A stretch of 17,288 nucleotides of DNA from an uncultured Burkholderiales bacterium (GTDB lineage: Bacteria > Pseudomonadota > Gammaproteobacteria > Burkholderiales > Burkholderiaceae_C), in contig CAIYFE010000315.1 in assembly GCA_903925445.1 (NCBI GenBank), positions 1 to 17,288 of the forward strand, read 5' to 3'. The translations under genes and the position numbers were made by a program. Positions 1 to 7,395 of the stretch are shown here, piece by piece; the first letter of the stretch is position 1; each line of letters begins with the position of its first letter. The notes beneath the pieces were generated by a model. That model was not told the origin of the DNA, did no database searches, and saw only the letters and a list, made by a program, of their open reading frames with translations.

Positions 1-1
1 A

Positions 2-2272
2 GGCGATGAACGCGCTGAACTCAAAGAAGCGATGGATCAGTTGGAATACCCCAACGGCATGTCCATCATTGCACGCACCGCAGGCATTGGCCGCAGCGCG
101 CCTGAGTTGCAATGGGACTTGAACTACTTGCTCAAGTTGTGGACCGCCATTGACGGCGCGACCAAAACCAAAGGCGCTTTCTTGATTTACCAAGAATCGA
201 GCTTGGTGATTCGCGCCATCCGCGACTACTTCAACAATGACATCGGCGACATCTTGATCGACACCGATGACATTTACGAGCAGGCGCAACAGTTCATGGC
301 GCACGTCATGCCCGAGCATGCTGCCCGTGTGAAGCGCTACTCCGACGAAACGCCTTTGTTCTCGCGTTTCCAAATCGAACACCAAATTGAGTCGGCCTAT
401 GCCCGCACGGTCACGCTGCCCAGCGGTGGCGCCATCGTGATCGACCACACCGAAGCCTTGGTGTCGGTGGACGTCAACTCGGCGCGCGCCATCAAAGGCG
501 GCGACATCGAAGAAACCGCAACCCGCACCAACCTCGAAGCCGCTGACGAAGTGGCGCGACAAATGCGTTTGCGTGACTTGGGTGGCTTGATCGTCATTGA
601 CTTCATTGACATGGACGAAGCGCGCAACCGCCGCGAAGTTGAAAACCGCTTGCGCGAAGCACTGCGCCAAGACCGCGCCCGTGTGCAATTTGGCACCATC
701 AGCAAATTTGGCTTGATGGAGATGAGCCGCCAACGCCTGCGCCCTGCGCTGTCCGAAGGCGCGTCCATTCCTTGCCCCCGTTGCGGTGGCTCGGGCCATG
801 TGCGCGACACCGAAAGCTCCGCGCTGCAAATCTTGCGGATCATTCAAGAAGAGTCGATGAAAGACAACACCGCAGCGGTTCACGCGCAAGTGCCTGTCGA
901 AGTGGCTTCTTTCTTGCTCAACGAAAAACGCACTGAGATCGCCAAGATCGAAATTCAGCAACGCATCAATGTGTTGCTGGTGCCCAATAAATCGTTGGAA
1001 ACGCCCAACTACAAACTCGAACGCTTGAAGCACGACGATCCTCGTTTGGACAAGATCGAAGCCAGCTACAAGATGGTCGAAGAGTTCGAAGATCCCACCG
1101 CTGTGACGCGTCGCTCGCAAGAGCCCACCAACAAGCAAACGCCCGTCATCAAAGGCGTTTTGCCCGATGCGCCAGCGCCACAAGTCGAACCCAAAGCTGC
1201 ACCTGTGGCCAAAGCCAAGCCACAAGCGCCGGCTGAAAAGGGCTTTTTCAGTTGGCTCAAAGGTTTGTTCAGCAGCGACAAAAAAGACGAACCCAAAGCC
1301 TCCGACAAAAAACCATCCGACAAAAAAGACGAACGTCGCGAAGGCCGCAATGCCCGCAACGAAGGCGGTCGTGGTCGCGGTGGACGCAATGCGCGCAACG
1401 GTGAAAGCCGTGGCGAAGGTCGCAACGAAGGTCGTGGTGAGCGCAACGAAGGACGCAACGGCAACGAAGCCCGCGGCGAATCACGCAACGCCGATCGCAC
1501 CGAGCGTCCCAACGAAGGACAAGGTCAAGGCCGCGGCCCGCGTCAAGATCGCAACAACCGCACGCAGCGCCCCAACGCGGATGCGCAAAACGCACGCTCC
1601 AGCGAAAACGCAGACAACGCCAGCCCTGAAGCGCAAGCCGAAGTACGCGCCAAAGCGCGCAACGAACGCATTGCCCGCGAAGAACGAGACGACCAACAGC
1701 CTCGCCGAGAACGTGCGCCAAGGGGTGATAACCGCCGTGGCGATCGCCCCGCACGTCACAACGAAGGCCAAGACGCGCAAGCTGCCTTGCCTTTGGCCGA
1801 ACACGATGTGGCAACGCAAACCGCGCCCGTCGATTCACCAGACGCACAAGGCAACGCCAATGGCGAGCGCCGTGAACGCCGCTCACGCGACCGTTACGGC
1901 CGTGACCGTCGCGAACGTTCGCCCAGCCACAGCGGTGATGCAACGGCCAGCGCACCCTTTGTGTCGGACGAAGGCACAACCGCTGTAACTCACGAAGCGT
2001 CAGCCCCTGCGGTTGCTGCAGTCGCCGCACCTGCCGCGCCATCGCGCGGCATGCCCAAGGTGCAGGCCTTCACGTTGTTGGTCGAGGACTTGCAGCAAGT
2101 GGCTCGCAGCAGCGGCTTGGAATGGGTCAACTCCAACCCCGAACGTGTGGCTGCGGTGCAAGCAGCGATTGCTGCCGAACCCAAACCCGTTCATGTGCCA
2201 CGTCAACGACCACCCGCCGTGGTGTTGGACGAAGGTCCTTTGATCTTGGTAGAGACTCGCAAAGACCTTTGA
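2..2272 (+). CDS. rne: Ribonuclease E (RNase E/G family), 5'-truncated
   Basis: RNase E is the endoribonuclease that starts mRNA decay and processes rRNA and tRNA, usually as the scaffold of a degradosome at the inner membrane. The reading frame is open from base 2, so the true start lies left of the window and the S1 domain is missing. Visible are the DNase I-like catalytic part with VDVNSAR (catalytic Asp codon at 470-472) and IVIDFIDM (Asp codon at 599-601), then the zinc-link CPRCGGSG (Cys codons 773-775 and 782-784). The C-terminal half is disordered: a Pro/Ala/Lys stretch, a short amphipathic segment FFSWLKGLF (about 1241-1270), a long Arg/Asn/Gly/Glu-rich region (about 1330-1920), and a conserved-looking C-terminal segment. 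The catalytic motifs and long tail favour RNase E over the shorter RNase G. It converges with hemY. Confidence 0.95.
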   Translation, partial: GDERAELKEAMDQLEYPNGMSIIARTAGIGRSAPELQWDLNYLLKLWTAIDGATKTKGAFLIYQESSLVIRAIRDYFNNDIGDILIDTDDIYEQAQQFMAHVMPEHAARVKRYSDETPLFSRFQIEHQIESAYARTVTLPSGGAIVIDHTEALVSVDVNSARAIKGGDIEETATRTNLEAADEVARQMRLRDLGGLIVIDFIDMDEARNRREVENRLREALRQDRARVQFGTISKFGLMEMSRQRLRPALSEGASIPCPRCGGSGHVRDTESSALQILRIIQEESMKDNTAAVHAQVPVEVASFLLNEKRTEIAKIEIQQRINVLLVPNKSLETPNYKLERLKHDDPRLDKIEASYKMVEEFEDPTAVTRRSQEPTNKQTPVIKGVLPDAPAPQVEPKAAPVAKAKPQAPAEKGFFSWLKGLFSSDKKDEPKASDKKPSDKKDERREGRNARNEGGRGRGGRNARNGESRGEGRNEGRGERNEGRNGNEARGESRNADRTERPNEGQGQGRGPRQDRNNRTQRPNADAQNARSSENADNASPEAQAEVRAKARNERIAREERDDQQPRRERAPRGDNRRGDRPARHNEGQDAQAALPLAEHDVATQTAPVDSPDAQGNANGERRERRSRDRYGRDRRERSPSHSGDATASAPFVSDEGTTAVTHEASAPAVAAVAAPAAPSRGMPKVQAFTLLVEDLQQVARSSGLEWVNSNPERVAAVQAAIAAEPKPVHVPRQRPPAVVLDEGPLILVETRKDL
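1330..1560 (+). repeat. Degenerate Arg/Asn/Gly/Glu-rich repeat in the rne tail
   Basis: The coding strand repeats units such as cgcaacgaaggtcgt, giving reiterated RNEGR and RGE/RGER residues. This matches the low-complexity, RNA-binding and protein-binding tail typical of RNase E. The biased composition also opens long false reading frames on both strands here (for example 1167-1988 plus and 1269-2042 minus). Confidence 0.7.
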
Positions 2273-2286
2273 TCTGGCGAGACGGT

Positions 2287-2309
2287 GTGATCGGTGTTTA
2301 ACCGATCAC
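2287..2309. terminator. Hairpin between convergent rne and hemY
   Basis: A perfect 9-bp inverted repeat, GTGATCGGT and ACCGATCAC, is separated by the five bases GTTTA. It starts 14 bases after the rne stop, and the hemY stop codon (2298-2300, minus strand) lies in the loop. There is no clear T-run on either side, so it would be a weak or factor-assisted bidirectional terminator, or an RNA 3'-end-protecting stem. Its position between converging genes supports a termination role. Confidence 0.55.
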
Positions 2310-3599
2310 CACTTCAGCGGCGCGTTTCCAGCACAACTGGGCACGCGCCGTTTCTTCTTTGTGCTCGGCCAACAAGGCCAAGGTACGCCAAGCTTGGCGC
2401 TGCATTTCTGGGTATTGCAGATGCTCGGCGGCTTGCTCGAGCATTTGTTGGGCTTTGCCCCACAGCGCGTGTTGCCAACACACCATGCCCGCCAAATATT
2501 GCAACTCAGCCCAACGTGGGTAGGCCAGTCGCGCCCCTTCGATGCTGGTGAGCCATTCGCTGTCTTTGGGCATGGCCGTCAAAGTTTGCGCCAACAGATG
2601 CACCAAGCGGTAACGCACCACGGGCGTCAAGCTGTCGGGTTGCTGCAGCATGCGATTCCAAAGCGGTGTGAGCCACGGCATGACGGCCTGCGCTTCACCA
2701 CTGAACTTGAGCATGCGTTGCGCCGCATGCAATGCGACTTCGCTCATGTCGCGTTCTTGCGCGTCTAGGCTGCTCCATGCGCGCTGCAGTTGTGCAGCGT
2801 CTTGCGCTTCGTTCAAAGTCGCGACCGCCAATTCACGCACCAAGCTATGCGCGGCAGTGCTCGAAAAAGCACCATGCTTGGCCAACAAACGCGCGGTATC
2901 AAGCGCCAGCAAATATTGCTTATCCAAGCGCGTGGCTTTGAGTCGCAGGCGCAGCGTCAAGGTGCGACGCGCCGTGCCGTGACGCAATCCATTGAGCCAC
3001 TCCAGCGCCAACGGTGCATTGCGATCGCGCAACGCCCAGCGGGCTGCGCGCAAGCGGGTGGCTTCCACCACATCTTGAACCGACTCGCCCAGATGGCGCT
3101 CGGCAATGTCCAGCACGGCTTGCAAATGTGACTCGCGTCGCTCTTGATCGCTCAAGGCTTGCGCGCTTTCGGCGGCCAACAAATGCGCCAAGGCGCGCAA
3201 CTGAGTGGCATGGCGCGGCAAGGCATCGTCAAACCGATGGTGTTGCGCCAACGCTTGCTCCAAGTCCAAAGCTTTTTGTGCCGATTTGCCCGAGCGCACA
3301 TAACGCCCCGTGAGCAGTTGCACCATGGCGTCCAAAAGGGCTGCGTGCATGGCGCGCTCTTTTTGCTGCAAGCGCCAGCGCTTGGCTTGTTGCGGTAAAT
3401 CGAGCAACGCCGACAGCGCGCGCAAGGCCAAATGCAAAATCACAAACAAAGCCGTCAACAAAGCCAGCGCCAGATTGAGCGAGACATCCACGCGATAAGG
3501 CGCCCAAAACACCGTCACCGTGCTGTGATTGCTTCCCGCCAACAAGGCGCTGGCCACGGCAACACCAAACAAACCGACCAACCACAATGCGGCTCTCAT
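2298..3599 (-). CDS. hemY: HemY-type TPR membrane protein of the heme cluster
   Basis: The 433-residue protein matches the HemY family of proteobacteria. These are inner-membrane proteins with a tetratricopeptide-like helical domain that associate with late heme biosynthesis; their biochemical role is poorly defined, and they are not the Bacillus protoporphyrinogen oxidase of the same name. An N-terminal hydrophobic helix (about residues 1-20), a short loop containing VFWAPYRVDVSLN, and a second hydrophobic helix (about 40-62) precede an Ala/Leu/Arg-rich helical domain that runs to the C-terminus. The ATG at 3599 lies one base after the hemX stop, so the two are almost certainly co-translated. 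The paired TM arrangement and position after hemX make the call firm. Confidence 0.88.
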   Translation of the reverse strand: MRAALWLVGLFGVAVASALLAGSNHSTVTVFWAPYRVDVSLNLALALLTALFVILHLALRALSALLDLPQQAKRWRLQQKERAMHAALLDAMVQLLTGRYVRSGKSAQKALDLEQALAQHHRFDDALPRHATQLRALAHLLAAESAQALSDQERRESHLQAVLDIAERHLGESVQDVVEATRLRAARWALRDRNAPLALEWLNGLRHGTARRTLTLRLRLKATRLDKQYLLALDTARLLAKHGAFSSTAAHSLVRELAVATLNEAQDAAQLQRAWSSLDAQERDMSEVALHAAQRMLKFSGEAQAVMPWLTPLWNRMLQQPDSLTPVVRYRLVHLLAQTLTAMPKDSEWLTSIEGARLAYPRWAELQYLAGMVCWQHALWGKAQQMLEQAAEHLQYPEMQRQAWRTLALLAEHKEETARAQLCWKRAAEVVIG

Positions 3600-3600
3600 G

Positions 3601-4668
3601 TCATCGCCCCGCTGCAGCTGTGGTGAGTGCGGTCAACGTGTCGTCGATGCGAGGCAACTCGGTTTGTTTGGCTTGCTCTAAAACTTCGCGTGCCAGCGTC
3701 AAGGTGGTCTGGCCTTGGCGTGAACTGGTGTCAAAGTACTTGAGCAACTCTTGGTTGACTTGGGTCAGGTCAGAACGCGCCACATCTAAATGCCGCGCCA
3801 GCAAACTCAGGCGCGCATTGAGCAAGCGCAGCTTGAGGTTTTCGCGCACAAAGTAGCTTTGATCGGGTGCCAACAAGCTGGCTTCGGGTTGATCGACGCG
3901 GCTGATGCGCACCAAATCGCGCACATTGCCCAACAGTTCTTGCGCGGTGCGCTGCCACCAGCTCAAACTGATGGCGCGTGCCCAACTGCTTTGGTCTGCT
4001 GGGGCTGCGGCCGCTTCTTTGGTGCGTGTGCCCACCGCGTTGAGCAAAGGCAACTCGTTGACCGCTCGCACGAGTTCGTCGACTTTGAGCAACAAGCCCG
4101 GCGTGTCCGTGACTGCGGCAGCTTTGATGCGATCGGTATCGCGCAAAATCGCGCGCAGCACAGGCGCTAAGCGCGGTTGCGCAACTTTGTTCAAGCGCTG
4201 CTCTGCCGATTTGAGCGCCGCCAGCAACGGCTGCACGCTGCCTGTGAGTTGGGACTGCTGCAAAGCCAGCCGCACGGCTGAATCGATGTCCACCACCAAG
4301 TTCTCGTCGCGCGAACGCGACAAGCTTTGCATCAATTCTTCGAGCTGGCTGCGTTGCAAGGCCACCTCGCTGAGTTTGGCCTCCATCACCGCCAACTGCG
4401 CGGCAGTTTCGCGCGACAAGTCTTGCGCCTGCTTGGCGCTGAGGCGCGCCTCCATTGCCTGGCTGCCCGAGTCAGCGGTTTGTTTGGCCAACTGCTCTTG
4501 GATGTTGCTCAATTTGAACCACATCAGCCCCGAGCCCATCGCGCCAGCGGCGGCCAACACGAACACCGCGTAACGGACAAATTTTGGATTCACCCGCGAA
4601 GCACGCACGGGCACCTTGGGATCGGCGAGTGCCGCTGCTGCATCTTGGCTGACGTTGTCTGAATTCAT
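3601..4668 (-). CDS. hemX: HemX-like membrane protein of the heme cluster
   Basis: The 355-residue protein has a short cytoplasmic N-terminus, one transmembrane helix (about residues 32-50) and then a long helical, probably coiled-coil stretch rich in Gln/Ala/Leu/Glu (about 52-125), followed by a mixed helical domain. This is the HemX (YbgF-unrelated) layout. Databases often label the family 'uroporphyrinogen-III C-methyltransferase', but no SAM-binding methyltransferase domain is visible, so that label should not be used. It heads the hemX-hemY pair and here lacks the usual upstream hemD, because a plus-strand gene pair lies between them. The ATG at 4668 has no clear Shine-Dalgarno sequence, and a -10-like box ends six bases upstream. 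Confidence 0.85.
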   Translation of the reverse strand: MNSDNVSQDAAAALADPKVPVRASRVNPKFVRYAVFVLAAAGAMGSGLMWFKLSNIQEQLAKQTADSGSQAMEARLSAKQAQDLSRETAAQLAVMEAKLSEVALQRSQLEELMQSLSRSRDENLVVDIDSAVRLALQQSQLTGSVQPLLAALKSAEQRLNKVAQPRLAPVLRAILRDTDRIKAAAVTDTPGLLLKVDELVRAVNELPLLNAVGTRTKEAAAAPADQSSWARAISLSWWQRTAQELLGNVRDLVRISRVDQPEASLLAPDQSYFVRENLKLRLLNARLSLLARHLDVARSDLTQVNQELLKYFDTSSRQGQTTLTLAREVLEQAKQTELPRIDDTLTALTTAAAGR

Positions 4669-4674
4669 GCACAG

Positions 4675-4702
4675 ATTCTAGGACCTGAGCCTGCACCGTC
4701 CA
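4675..4702 (-). promoter_or_regulatory. Candidate hemX promoter, possibly leaderless
   Basis: Reading the minus strand, TGGACG (4702-4697; 4 of 6 to TTGACA) is followed after 16 bases by TAGAAT (4680-4675; 5 of 6 to TATAAT). Only six bases separate it from the hemX ATG at 4668, so transcription would begin at or next to the start codon. Because hemXY are cut off from hemCD here, they need their own promoter, which fits. This is a pattern match only. Confidence 0.4.
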
Positions 4703-4757
4703 TTCGCCAAGCTTTGCGCTTTGATGAGCCTCACTCAAAGACTGACAAAGCGTGACT

Positions 4758-4779
4758 CGATGCTTGCATCGTATGCATA
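4758..4779. promoter_or_regulatory. Palindromic elements upstream of barrel gene 1
   Basis: CGATGC-TT-GCATCG (4758-4771) is a 6+6 inverted repeat, and the adjoining TATGCATA (4772-4779) is a perfect 8-base palindrome. They lie in the 154-base divergent region between hemX and the first beta-barrel gene, just upstream of an AT-rich tract (4780-4822). They could be an operator for the barrel gene. No known regulator site is recognised. Confidence 0.3.
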
Positions 4780-4822
4780 TGTAATACTTTTAATTTAATA
4801 AATACGCAAAACAAATCATTGA

Positions 4823-6085
4823 ATGAGCTATAAATATTTATTAATTGCAAAATCAAGCGTTCTATTTCGCTCTGTGGCGCAGAGTTTGATTGCTTTTGGA
4901 TTCGCACACGCATGCGCTTGGGGGCAGGTCGAGCCAAGCAATACAAAAACGAGCGTTTGGAATCTAGAAACCGGATTTGATTCGTGGGTGCTATCGCCAT
5001 CGGCTCAACAAGACACGCTGCCCGACTACATCGAAGACAACGCCAATTTGTTGTTGGTCAACTCACACACGGCCTGGCAATACAAGAACCAGTCGCCCTA
5101 CCTGCGGCTCATGGGTGAAGCCAACTTGACCCAACACCTCACGTTCAGCGTGCGCGCACGCGCCGATCAGCAAGTGGGCACACGGGTGGATGCGCTGCAA
5201 GTGCAATATGAAATTTCGCCGCAATTGGGTCTGCGAGCAGGGGTTGCGGAATACAAAACCAGTTGGTGCAAAAGCTACGACACCGATTCGGCTTGGATCC
5301 AAGAAATAGACGCGCCCTGCTCAACGGAGTTGTTCGAAGACGTGACAGGCGGCGCGCCGGGCGCACAAATTTACACACGGCAAACATGGGGCGACTACTT
5401 TGTGCAAACCCAGCTGGGACTGTACCGACCGCAATGGTTGGGCTATGACCCGCAAGAGTTTGGATTCGCCGTTCCCAGCAAGCAATTTCAGGTGCAAGGC
5501 AACGACAAATGGGGCGTCAGCTTGAACGCGCTGAACTTAGAGCAAGGCACTGAATTCAGGGCCGCCTACATCCACGCCAAGCAAAAAGCGTACAGCCCGG
5601 AGCCAAACATTCAGGGACGCACGCACCAAAGTTATGGCCTGATTTATTTGGCCGCTGAAGTGGCTGTGAATTCCAGCACCAAGCTTCGCCTCACCCACAC
5701 GCGACAAGATTTGCATCAAACCTGCCTGTCCAGCGTGGCCTTGTTGGGGCAATGCAATTGGAATACGCACATGCTGGCGCGTTCGAACTCGTTTGAGCTC
5801 TCGCACCAGCTCGACAGCAAAAACATCGTGGCCTTCGCGGTGAGCGCGTTTGACATGCAGTTGGAAGAGGTTTTTTTCAACCCAACTTTTGATTTGTCGG
5901 TGGACTACCCCAACGGTTTGGGCATTCACAACCGACGTCATGCCATTGCTTGGCGACACGAGTGGACGCCCCACATTTTCAGCGCCGTGCAGTGGATCGG
6001 TGCCAAGGCGGACTCCGTCAACTTTGACACGCATGTGCCGTCCAACGCCAAGGCCATGGGCTTTCGGCTGGCCTACAGGTATTGA
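4823..6085 (+). CDS. Predicted outer-membrane beta-barrel protein (paralog 1)
   Basis: I do not recognise a characterised family for this 420-residue protein. It starts with a signal-peptide-like segment (residues 1 to about 30-34: basic/polar start, hydrophobic SLIAFGFAHA, plausible cleavage after AHA or AWG). The rest alternates polar and aromatic/hydrophobic residues as in beta-strands, and it ends in YRY, the terminal aromatic typical of barrels folded by the BAM machinery. A conserved segment includes ISPQLGLRAGV, EYKTSWC and DVTGGAPG. Cys149 and Cys166 may pair in a loop, and Cys301 and Cys311 form a second possible pair. An in-frame TGA directly before 4823 fixes the longest start; no Shine-Dalgarno sequence is evident. 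It is paralogous to 10431-11723 and followed one base later by a lipoprotein gene. A porin or surface-exposed transport barrel is the likeliest broad role. Confidence 0.75.
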   Translation: MSYKYLLIAKSSVLFRSVAQSLIAFGFAHACAWGQVEPSNTKTSVWNLETGFDSWVLSPSAQQDTLPDYIEDNANLLLVNSHTAWQYKNQSPYLRLMGEANLTQHLTFSVRARADQQVGTRVDALQVQYEISPQLGLRAGVAEYKTSWCKSYDTDSAWIQEIDAPCSTELFEDVTGGAPGAQIYTRQTWGDYFVQTQLGLYRPQWLGYDPQEFGFAVPSKQFQVQGNDKWGVSLNALNLEQGTEFRAAYIHAKQKAYSPEPNIQGRTHQSYGLIYLAAEVAVNSSTKLRLTHTRQDLHQTCLSSVALLGQCNWNTHMLARSNSFELSHQLDSKNIVAFAVSAFDMQLEEVFFNPTFDLSVDYPNGLGIHNRRHAIAWRHEWTPHIFSAVQWIGAKADSVNFDTHVPSNAKAMGFRLAYRY

Positions 6086-6086
6086 C

Positions 6087-6614
6087 ATGAAATCTTGGCT
6101 CGCCCAACTCTGTGCAGCGCTGGCCTTGGCCGGATGTGGCGCTGGGGACGGCATTTCTGCCAAAGACAGCGTGCCTTTGAATGCCTATTTGCAGATTTGG
6201 AAACCCATTCAAAACGATTGTTTCAGCGCATTGGATGGCAATGGGCAACCCTACTTTTACAAAGAATACGGCTTGGAGCTGGCGTTGCAAGACCTGACCA
6301 CGGTCTACCAGTTTTTTTCGGACGCTACTTGCGCTGTGATGGTGGGCGACTTGGCGCTGCGCTACGACTTGACATGGCAAATCAGCCCCTTGGGGACACA
6401 ACCTCGGTTTGTGAAAATCGACGCGTTCAATGGCCGCGCCATTCGCAGCGACTTCTTGAACGCTCAAGTCCCCGACATTGCCATCGTCACGACTTACAAA
6501 GACATTTTGTTCACCCGCGATGGGTTGCTCTACGCTGCCGATCCGACCGCGCCCTATGACGCACAAGGATTTCCAAGCGCCATCCATCCTGTGGCTCTTT
6601 TTTTCGCACAGTGA
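6087..6614 (+). CDS. Small predicted lipoprotein paired with barrel 1
   Basis: The 175-residue product begins MKSWLAQLCAALALAGC, a short lipoprotein signal with lipobox LAGC (lipidated Cys17). The residue after it is Gly, not Asp, which by the E. coli Lol rule predicts sorting to the outer membrane. The ATG follows the barrel stop by one base (tgacatg), with AGG at 6077-6079 as a weak ribosome-binding site, so translational coupling is likely. The frame stays open upstream to 5850, but that stretch overlaps the barrel gene in another frame and has no signal peptide, so 6087 is the supported start. Mature residues Cys45 and Cys82 could form a disulfide. No domain is recognised. The context suggests an accessory subunit or cargo of the barrel. 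It converges with hemD, four bases apart. Confidence 0.72.
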   Translation: MKSWLAQLCAALALAGCGAGDGISAKDSVPLNAYLQIWKPIQNDCFSALDGNGQPYFYKEYGLELALQDLTTVYQFFSDATCAVMVGDLALRYDLTWQISPLGTQPRFVKIDAFNGRAIRSDFLNAQVPDIAIVTTYKDILFTRDGLLYAADPTAPYDAQGFPSAIHPVALFFAQ

Positions 6615-6618
6615 ACCG

Positions 6619-7386
6619 TCAAGCCAAGTGCGCCAACAAATCTGACAACGAAGGTCGAATGACTTCACATTGGCCAAACCCCAGTTGGTGGGCGACAAAT
6701 GCCACCCGCTCATGGGTGGCCAAAGCCAGGGCTTGCGACCAATCTTGCTGCGGCATCAACACCGACAAATGCTTTACTGCTTGCGAGCTGGTCAACAACC
6801 ACAGACTGCCGTCGTGCGCAGCGGTGCGCGCCAACTGTTGCTGCGCCAGCGTCCAATTCGGCACGGCACGCTGGTAGGCCACCAGCCACGCCACGGGCAC
6901 GCCTTGGTCTTGCAACTGCTGAGCCAGCCAATCCCGCCCTGCGCCTTGGGCTGCGCCATCCAAAGCATCACCGCCACGCACGATGAGCACGGGCGCGTGG
7001 CCTTGGACAGAATTTTTGACCACTTGCCACAGGGCTTCAGAATCAAACTGCGCGGCGTCTTCTGGAGGACTGATCACGCAAGTCTGGGGTACGCCGGCGC
7101 GCAACAAGGCCTGACGCGTGCCGGGTCCGGTTGCCCAACACACGGTCGCGTTGGATGCAAGGGTGGTCGCAGGTCGTTGGGCAAAAAACATTTGCACGGC
7201 TTGAGCGCTGACAAACATCACCGCTTGCCAACTGTCCCAGCGCTGCCAAGCCGCCTGCAAAGGGGCTGGGTCGGCCACGGGGTGGATGTCAATCAAAGGC
7301 AAAGACAGCGCATCGTGTCCTGCTGCTTGAAGGTCTTGCAACCAAGCCTGCGCTTGCGCCGCCGGACGGGTGACGATCAAGCGCAT
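6619..7386 (-). CDS. hemD: Uroporphyrinogen-III synthase
   Basis: HemD closes and inverts ring D of hydroxymethylbilane to give uroporphyrinogen III, in the cytoplasm. The protein opens MRLIVTRPAAQAQAW, the usual HemD N-terminus (VTRP followed by a Gln/Ala-rich helix), and contains FVSAQAVQMFF and WLLTSSQAVKHL, which match the loosely conserved 'FTS..AV' elements of both lobes. At 255 residues it has normal length. I chose the ATG at 7386; a TTG at 7395 directly after the hemC stop would add only three residues. It is downstream of hemC with no real gap. Its stop is four bases from the convergent lipoprotein stop, and hemX, its usual next gene, has been separated from it. Confidence 0.9.
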   Translation of the reverse strand: MRLIVTRPAAQAQAWLQDLQAAGHDALSLPLIDIHPVADPAPLQAAWQRWDSWQAVMFVSAQAVQMFFAQRPATTLASNATVCWATGPGTRQALLRAGVPQTCVISPPEDAAQFDSEALWQVVKNSVQGHAPVLIVRGGDALDGAAQGAGRDWLAQQLQDQGVPVAWLVAYQRAVPNWTLAQQQLARTAAHDGSLWLLTSSQAVKHLSVLMPQQDWSQALALATHERVAFVAHQLGFGQCEVIRPSLSDLLAHLA

Positions 7387-7395
7387 CGCGGGCAA

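Noticed and set aside
1167..1988. 273-residue plus-strand reading frame and a 257-residue minus-strand frame (1269-2042) inside rne
   Set aside because: Both are Lys/Ala/Thr- or Arg/Cys/Leu-rich by-products of the repetitive Arg/Asn/Gly coding sequence of rne; no start signals or domains.
3601..4668. hemX as a uroporphyrinogen-III C-methyltransferase
   Set aside because: A common database label, but the protein has one TM helix and a coiled coil, with no visible SAM-binding methyltransferase motifs.
5850..6086. N-terminal extension of the lipoprotein gene into the barrel gene
   Set aside because: The extended product would bury the signal peptide and lipobox, and overlaps the barrel coding sequence in a different frame.
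4669..6618. Transposon or genomic island carrying the barrel pair
   Set aside because: No terminal inverted repeats, target-site duplication, transposase or integrase could be found at the junctions.
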